In this document: positions 44,461-48,915 of the stretch, piece after piece
How the letters are laid out: each line of letters starts with the position of its first letter
How positions within the stretch are numbered: the first letter of the stretch is position 1
Assembly: GCF_007830735.1 (NCBI RefSeq)
Contig: NZ_VLLN01000030.1
Span: 1 to 48,915, forward strand
Direction: 5' to 3'
DNA from: Geobacter argillaceus
GTDB taxonomy: Bacteria; Desulfobacterota; Desulfuromonadia; Geobacterales; DSM-12255
DNA length: 48,915 bases
Made by a program: the position numbers and the translations under genes
The notes under the pieces: model-generated
Told to the model about the DNA's origin: nothing
The model's database searches: none
What the model saw: the letters and a program-made list of their open reading frames with translations, nothing else

Positions 44461-46191
44461 TCAGAAATCCCAGAATGCATCTATTTCCTCATCGGTGAAG
44501 TCCCAGACCGCATTGTGCGGTGCCACCGGTTCTCTGAAGAATTCGGGCAGGCGGTCGTCCTTGTTGGTGAAACCGGCCGCGATATTGAAGGCCCGCTCGG
44601 TCTTGAGGGTGTTGACGCCGAGGCCGCCGATCCACTCCGGGGTAAGTTCGGTGCCGAAGCGGGCGTTGAGCATGTCCATCAGGGCCGGCACGCAGGTGGG
44701 CATGTCCGCTGCCGGGAACCCGACAAAGAGACAGAGCCCGAGGGTGTCGAGCATGACCGTGATGATCTGGAGGTGCCGGGACAGCTCCACCTGGCCGTCC
44801 TTCTTGAGCGGATCGACCACTCCGCCGCCAACCCCCATCAGGTTGGTGCCGACCGCGTAGCCTGAGGTGTGGTCGGCGCCCATGGTGCTGGTGGCGTAAG
44901 TGATGCCGATCCCCTTGATCGAGCGGGGATCGTAGGCAGGGATGGCCTGGTTCTTGACCACTGGCACCCGGGTGACGCCGAAGGTCCTGCCGACGTGGCC
45001 GGCGCCGTTGCCGATGATCCGGCCCAGCGGCGTGCCGGCGCCGACATCTTCCTTGAGGATGCGCAGCACCCCCTTGCCGTCGCCGAAGGGGAGCACGCCC
45101 CCTTCCATGGCCACGCCAAAGGCAACCGAGGTCTCGATGGAATCGACCCCGATGTCGTCCATGATGTAGTCGGCAGCGGCTATGTCGTCCAGGTTGCCGA
45201 TGCAGGCGTTGGCCCCGAGGATCTCGATGGTTTCGTATTCGAAGCCGGAGGTGACGTAGTTGCCATCCTTGTCGTGGTAGACCTGGGAGCACTGGATGAT
45301 GCAGCCCGGCTGGCAGCCGTGCTTGGGCTTGCCGCCCCGGGCGATGATCGTTTCCCGCAGGGTCTCGCCCGAGATCTCTTCATGCTTCTCGAACTGGCCA
45401 AAAGTAAAGTTGCGGGTCGGCAGGCCGCCGGCGGCATTGACGATGTTCACCATTTCCGCCGTGCCGTAGGTCGGCAACCCCTCGCCGGTGGCCGGGTGCT
45501 CGATGACTGCCTTGGCAAAGGCACGGGCCGCGGTCTTGAACTTTTCGGCATCGAACAGCGGGACGGCGGGGGCCTTGGAGTCGTCAATGGAGATGAACTT
45601 GATCCGTTTCGAGCCCATCACCGCGCCCAGACCGCCGCGGCCGTGGCTGCGGAGCTTGCTGTCGGAATCCTTGACGGAGATGTTGGCGCTGAGCATCCGC
45701 ATCTCACCGGCCGGGCCGATGGTAATGACGCCGGTCTTCTTGCCGAGCCGTGCCTCCAGGGTGTCCACGACGGCAAAGTTTCCCTTCCCGATCAGCTCGG
45801 TCTCCTCGGCGATCGATGCCCCGTCCTGATTGACGTGGAGGGAGTACCACTTCTCTTCTTTTGGCAGCCCTTCGATGATCAGCGCCTTGATGCCGAGGCG
45901 GGCGAACTGCTGGGCCGCGAGACCGCCGGCGTTGCTTTCCTTGATGGTGCCGGTCAGCGGGCTCTTGGCGCCGGCGGAAAAACGGCCGGTGTTGGCGGCG
46001 GCGGTGCCACTCAGCATGCCGGGTGCAAAGACCAGCCGGTTGTTGTCACCTAAGGGGTGACAGGTGGGAATGACCTCCTTGGCAACAATGGTGGAGGTGA
46101 GCGCCCGGCCGCCGAGTCCGGCCCATTCCTTTGGCACCCCTTCGGTACGGGTGCTCAGGTCCGACATATTCACACGCAGTATCTTGTCCAT
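44461..46191 (-). CDS. aor: Aldehyde:ferredoxin oxidoreductase (tungsten/molybdenum type), 576 aa
   Basis: The AOR N-domain has NRLVFAPGMLSGT and GGLGAVMGSKRIK (pterin-binding region). The [4Fe-4S] ligands C293, C297 and C301 occur as CQPGCIIQC, with a fourth cysteine in LGLCLFVG. ATG 46191 has GGGAGAAGG upstream. The length is close to the family's usual 600. It oxidises aldehydes to acids with reduced ferredoxin. The large family includes benzaldehyde and arylaldehyde oxidases and BamB-like proteins; the exact substrate is unknown. Confidence 0.9.
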   Translation of the reverse strand: MDKILRVNMSDLSTRTEGVPKEWAGLGGRALTSTIVAKEVIPTCHPLGDNNRLVFAPGMLSGTAAANTGRFSAGAKSPLTGTIKESNAGGLAAQQFARLGIKALIIEGLPKEEKWYSLHVNQDGASIAEETELIGKGNFAVVDTLEARLGKKTGVITIGPAGEMRMLSANISVKDSDSKLRSHGRGGLGAVMGSKRIKFISIDDSKAPAVPLFDAEKFKTAARAFAKAVIEHPATGEGLPTYGTAEMVNIVNAAGGLPTRNFTFGQFEKHEEISGETLRETIIARGGKPKHGCQPGCIIQCSQVYHDKDGNYVTSGFEYETIEILGANACIGNLDDIAAADYIMDDIGVDSIETSVAFGVAMEGGVLPFGDGKGVLRILKEDVGAGTPLGRIIGNGAGHVGRTFGVTRVPVVKNQAIPAYDPRSIKGIGITYATSTMGADHTSGYAVGTNLMGVGGGVVDPLKKDGQVELSRHLQIITVMLDTLGLCLFVGFPAADMPTCVPALMDMLNARFGTELTPEWIGGLGVNTLKTERAFNIAAGFTNKDDRLPEFFREPVAPHNAVWDFTDEEIDAFWDF

Positions 46192-46504
46192 GGTTTCCTT
46201 CTCCCTTTCAGTTGAACCTGAAAACAGGCAATTGAAACACAGAGGCACAGAGAACACAGAGCAAGCACTTAGACTTTTCACTATGTTGGTTGGTTCTCTC
46301 CGTGACCTCTGTGTCTCCGTGTTTAACTGGTTTTGTTCGGTTAAACGCCGGATTCTGGTCTCCTTTTCAAAAGGGAGGTCCCGCCGTTTCCGACGGAACC
46401 CAATGGCCGGCAGCCATGGGGATTGCTCCCTTTAGGCTGCGAGGCTCGGAGGCATTGGTTAGATAGTTTTCAATCCGAAAAAAACGCTCTTCTCGGACAG
46501 AATG
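46192..46504. other. Intergenic gap between SDR and AOR genes
   Basis: The 313 bp hold a long inverted repeat at 46230-46327 and otherwise no gene. An AOR promoter is likely but I cannot place it. Confidence 0.5.
46230..46327. repeat. Long imperfect inverted repeat (ACACAGAG/CTCTGTGT type)
   Basis: A left arm with GAAACACAGAGGCACAGAGA (from about 46234) pairs imperfectly with a right arm ending CTCTGTGTCTCCGTGTTTAA (to 46326), separated by a loop of about 20 bases. Such purine-rich ACACAGAG repeats recur in many bacterial genomes; the transcript would fold into a long hairpin. Confidence 0.7.
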
Positions 46505-47272
46505 TCAGTGGAACGACAAGCCACCGTCGTGGACAATCATCTGCCCGGTGATGAAGGCGCTGTCGTCGGTGGCGAGGAACAGGGCCAGGCCGATCAGGTC
46601 CTCCGGCACCGCCTCCCGCTTGATGCAGCGGGCCTGGAGCTGCAGCTCTTCCAGGGGGGGCAGATCCAGCTGCTTGATCTTGTCGAAGTTGTTGCCGCCG
46701 TCTGAATGGGTGAAGCCGGGGGCGATGGTGTTCACGTTGATCTTGAAATCCCCCATCTCCCGCGCCATGGAACGGGTCAGCGCCATGATGGCCCCCTTGG
46801 AGGCCACGTAGTGCGGCATGCCAGGAACCCCCTCGTTGATCGAGGAGGAGCCGATATTGATGATTTTTCCCCCCTTGGCCTTCATATGGGGGAAGACCGC
46901 CTTCATGCAGTGGAACTGGCCCAGGACGTTGATTTCCAGCACTTTCATGAATTCTTCGGAACTGCACTCCATGAACGGCTTCAGCACGATGCTGCCGAAG
47001 ATGGCGGCATTGTTGAGCAGGATGTCGATGGAGCCGAACATGTCCACCGCTGCCTTGGCCATGGCATCGCACTGCGCCTGGCTGCTGACGTCGGTCTTGA
47101 CGTAGATCGCGTCGCTGCCGGCTGCCTTGACCGCCTCAACCGCCTTCTGGCCGTCCAGCACGTCGGCAATGACGATCCTGGCCCCTTCCTTGGCCAGTCC
47201 TACCGCATATGCCGCGCCGATACCCTGTGCACCGCCCGTGATGATCGCTACTTTTCCCGTAAGTCGTCCCAT
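46505..47272 (-). CDS. Short-chain dehydrogenase/reductase, 255 aa
   Basis: The cofactor motif is GGAQGIG at residues 13-19. NNAA occurs at about residue 87. The catalytic set is S142, Y155 and K159 (YVASK). ATG 47272 has AGGAGACGG upstream. It lies 34 bp behind the butyrate kinase gene. Substrate is not determinable; a hydroxyl or ketone in an aromatic or alicyclic CoA pathway is possible. Confidence 0.88.
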   Translation of the reverse strand: MGRLTGKVAIITGGAQGIGAAYAVGLAKEGARIVIADVLDGQKAVEAVKAAGSDAIYVKTDVSSQAQCDAMAKAAVDMFGSIDILLNNAAIFGSIVLKPFMECSSEEFMKVLEINVLGQFHCMKAVFPHMKAKGGKIINIGSSSINEGVPGMPHYVASKGAIMALTRSMAREMGDFKINVNTIAPGFTHSDGGNNFDKIKQLDLPPLEELQLQARCIKREAVPEDLIGLALFLATDDSAFITGQMIVHDGGLSFH

Positions 47273-47306
47273 GTGACCGTCTCCTTTTGTTGGTATTTGT
47301 GTGGAT

Positions 47307-48425
47307 TCACGCCGCGGTGCAGCGTGCCTCGTCCGCTTCGTCTTCTGTGCCCCGGTAAATTGACAACTCTTCTTCCTTGTTGAAGTAGCGCATGGCCGCA
47401 TCGGCCAACGCTTCCATCTCGTTCTCGCCCGGATTCAGGTACACCGGCGCGATAAACGAAATCTTTTTCTTCAGGCTGTCCAGGAGCCGCTGGGAATAGA
47501 CAAGGCTTCCGGTCAGGGCAATGGCGTCCACCTCTCCTTCGAGCACTGCCGCGCAGGCGCCGATCTCCTTGGCCACCTGATAGATCATCGCCTCGAACAC
47601 CTCTGCCGCCTGCTGGTCCCCGTCCGCGATCCGTTTCTCGATCTCGATGACATTGGTCGTGCTCAGGTAGGCGTATAATCCACCGCCACCGGTCAACAGC
47701 TTCAGCACCTCGGCCTTGCTGTACTCGCCGCTGAAGCAGAGCTTCACCAGGTCTCCGGCCGGAAGGCTCCCGGCCCGTTCCGGCGAAAAGGGACCGTCGC
47801 CGTCCAGGGCGTTGTTGACATCGATGATCTTCCCCTTCCGGTGGGCGCCCACCGAGATGCCGCCCCCCAGGTGGGTGACGATCAGGTTGACCTCGTCGTA
47901 TTTCCTGCCCAGTTCAGCCGCAATCTTGCGGGCCGTGGCCTTCTGGTTCAGGGCGTGGAAGCTGCTCTGCCTGGTGATCTGTGGTATCCCGGCATACCGG
48001 GCCGAACTGCAGAGCTCATCGGTCATGGGTGGGTCAGCGGTCAGGACCGGGATGTTGAACTGGTTTCCCAGATCAAAGGCCACCAGCCCCCCGACGTTGA
48101 TCGGGTGACCGCCGTAGATGCCGCTCTTCATGTCCTTGATCATCTTGGGACATATCCTGTAGATGCCGCCGGGAAGCGGTTTGACGTTGCCGCCGCGGCA
48201 GGCTATGGCATCCATCTCCCCCATGGAGAGATCGTTGTCTTTGAGGACCTTGAAAATTGCATTTCTTCTGAAATCGTATTGATCCCAGATGGTCGGGAAC
48301 TTCCTCAACTCCGCGTCGTCATGCTTGACCGATTCATTTACCTTCATTTCCCCGTCGGAAAAGATGCCGATTTTGGTTGACGTTGAGCCGGGATTGACGA
48401 TCAGGATTGTTTTGCCGTTATTCAT
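47307..48425 (-). CDS. buk: Butyrate kinase family acyl kinase, 372 aa
   Basis: An ASKHA acyl kinase with ILIVNPGSTSTKIG, RGGNVKPLPGG, NLIVTHLGGGISVGAH and ALTGSLVYSQRLLDS. It converts acyl phosphate and ADP to the acid and ATP, or the reverse. No phosphotransacylase (ptb) gene is in the window, so the chain length of its substrate is open. The C-terminus is a little longer than usual. The start has GGAGATACCC upstream. Confidence 0.9.
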   Translation of the reverse strand: MNNGKTILIVNPGSTSTKIGIFSDGEMKVNESVKHDDAELRKFPTIWDQYDFRRNAIFKVLKDNDLSMGEMDAIACRGGNVKPLPGGIYRICPKMIKDMKSGIYGGHPINVGGLVAFDLGNQFNIPVLTADPPMTDELCSSARYAGIPQITRQSSFHALNQKATARKIAAELGRKYDEVNLIVTHLGGGISVGAHRKGKIIDVNNALDGDGPFSPERAGSLPAGDLVKLCFSGEYSKAEVLKLLTGGGGLYAYLSTTNVIEIEKRIADGDQQAAEVFEAMIYQVAKEIGACAAVLEGEVDAIALTGSLVYSQRLLDSLKKKISFIAPVYLNPGENEMEALADAAMRYFNKEEELSIYRGTEDEADEARCTAA

Positions 48426-48483
48426 GGGTATCTCCGCTCTCGGGTTCTTTGGGCCGCATTACGGTTTTCATCCGGAACAGCTG

Positions 48484-48915
48484 CTAAGCAGCCTGTGCCG
48501 GTTCAGCAACGGTCTCCGCTACGGTCACCTCCACCTCGTCATGGACATTCCTGAGAAAGAAGTGTGAGAGGGCCGGGATGAGGATGAGTGCCCCGATCAT
48601 GTTCCAGAGGAACATAAAGGTCAGGAGGATTCCCATGTCGGCCTGGAACTTGATCGGCGACAGGGACCAGGTGATGACCCCGCCGGCCAGGGTGATCCCA
48701 ACGAGCCCAACGACCTTGCCGGTGAACTGCACCGCCTTCTGGTACGCCTCGCCCAGCGGTAGCCCTTCCCGCTGGTATTTGAGCTGCATGCTGAGCAGAT
48801 ACAGCGCATAGTCGATGCCGATCCCCACCCCCAGCGCGATGACCGGCAGGGTGGCGACCTTGACGCCGATGCCAAGTGCCACCATCAGCGCCTCGCACAG
48901 GATCGAGGTGAGGAC
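48484..48915 (-). CDS. RND/MMPL-type transporter, C-terminal part (runs off window)
   Basis: About 143 C-terminal residues are visible, with membrane segments and the GIGIDYALYL sequence of RND helix four/ten, then WSLSPIKFQADMGILLTFMF. The gene begins beyond base 48915. This pattern suits hopanoid- or lipid-exporting MMPL proteins; no cargo can be assigned. Confidence 0.85.
   Translation of the reverse strand, partial: VLTSILCEALMVALGIGVKVATLPVIALGVGIGIDYALYLLSMQLKYQREGLPLGEAYQKAVQFTGKVVGLVGITLAGGVITWSLSPIKFQADMGILLTFMFLWNMIGALILIPALSHFFLRNVHDEVEVTVAETVAEPAQAA

Noticed and set aside
44869-46053. A 394-codon open frame antisense to AOR
   Set aside because: It mirrors the AOR gene, whose cluster cysteines and pterin region are intact on the other strand.

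Overview
The window reads like a chromosomal catabolic region of an anaerobic deltaproteobacterium of the Geobacter/Desulfuromonadales type. This is inferred from gene content, not from a phylogeny. The clues are four sigma-54 activators in 35 kb, a 4-hydroxybenzoyl-CoA reductase, a tungsten-type aldehyde:ferredoxin oxidoreductase, ferredoxin-linked 2-oxoacid oxidoreductase, ADP-forming acyl-CoA synthetase and a radical-type 2-hydroxyacyl-CoA dehydratase pair. No rRNA, tRNA or CRISPR array was seen.

Layout. (1) 1-4242: an MFS transporter and the start of a GltD-like flavoprotein run leftward from a sigma-54 promoter candidate; a XylR/DmpR-type activator is divergent. (2) 4268-11153: a LysR remnant, then a decayed aromatic-acid operon (aryl-CoA/AMP ligase, frameshifted AAHS transporter, hotdog thioesterase fragment) read leftward from a strong sigma-54 promoter with paired palindromes. 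A divergent histidine kinase/NtrC-type response regulator is the probable controller. (3) 11154-13484: a 181-bp MITE lies between a sigma-54 promoter and a 3-hydroxyacyl-CoA dehydrogenase gene, followed by a gamma-carbonic-anhydrase-like gene. (4) 13966-28364: a long leftward operon (dehydratase activator, single HgdB/BcrB-like protein, ADP-forming acyl-CoA synthetase, CoA-transferase, IorA, IorB, ketopantoate-reductase-like protein, LivK, truncated LivH, metal hydrolase). It has its own sigma-54 promoter, three repeated palindromes and an upstream PAS-GAF sigma-54 activator. (5) 28646-36568: hcrC-hcrA-hcrB, an acyl-CoA dehydrogenase and a truncated CoA-transferase, with a divergent GAF-type sigma-54 activator. 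(6) 36646-42521: a second molybdenum hydroxylase (FAD, 2Fe-2S and Mo subunits) with XdhC and YqeB maturation factors and a MarR regulator. (7) 42644-48915: an AOR-MoaD-TatA-MFS cluster whose transporter is a close paralogue of the one at 522-1769, then an SDR, butyrate kinase and the end of an RND/MMPL transporter.

How it fits together. Aromatic or aryl-aliphatic acids would be imported, activated to CoA thioesters, reductively dehydroxylated (HcrABC) and oxidised. The region-4 operon holds, in one transcript, the enzyme types of both branches of a 2-oxoacid dismutation: IorAB plus ADP-forming synthetase (oxidative, ATP-yielding), and 2-oxoacid reductase plus CoA-transferase plus ATP-driven dehydratase (reductive). 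That reading is an inference. Several genes are broken (LysR, AAHS, thioesterase, LivH, CoA-transferase), so the region is undergoing gene loss and rearrangement.
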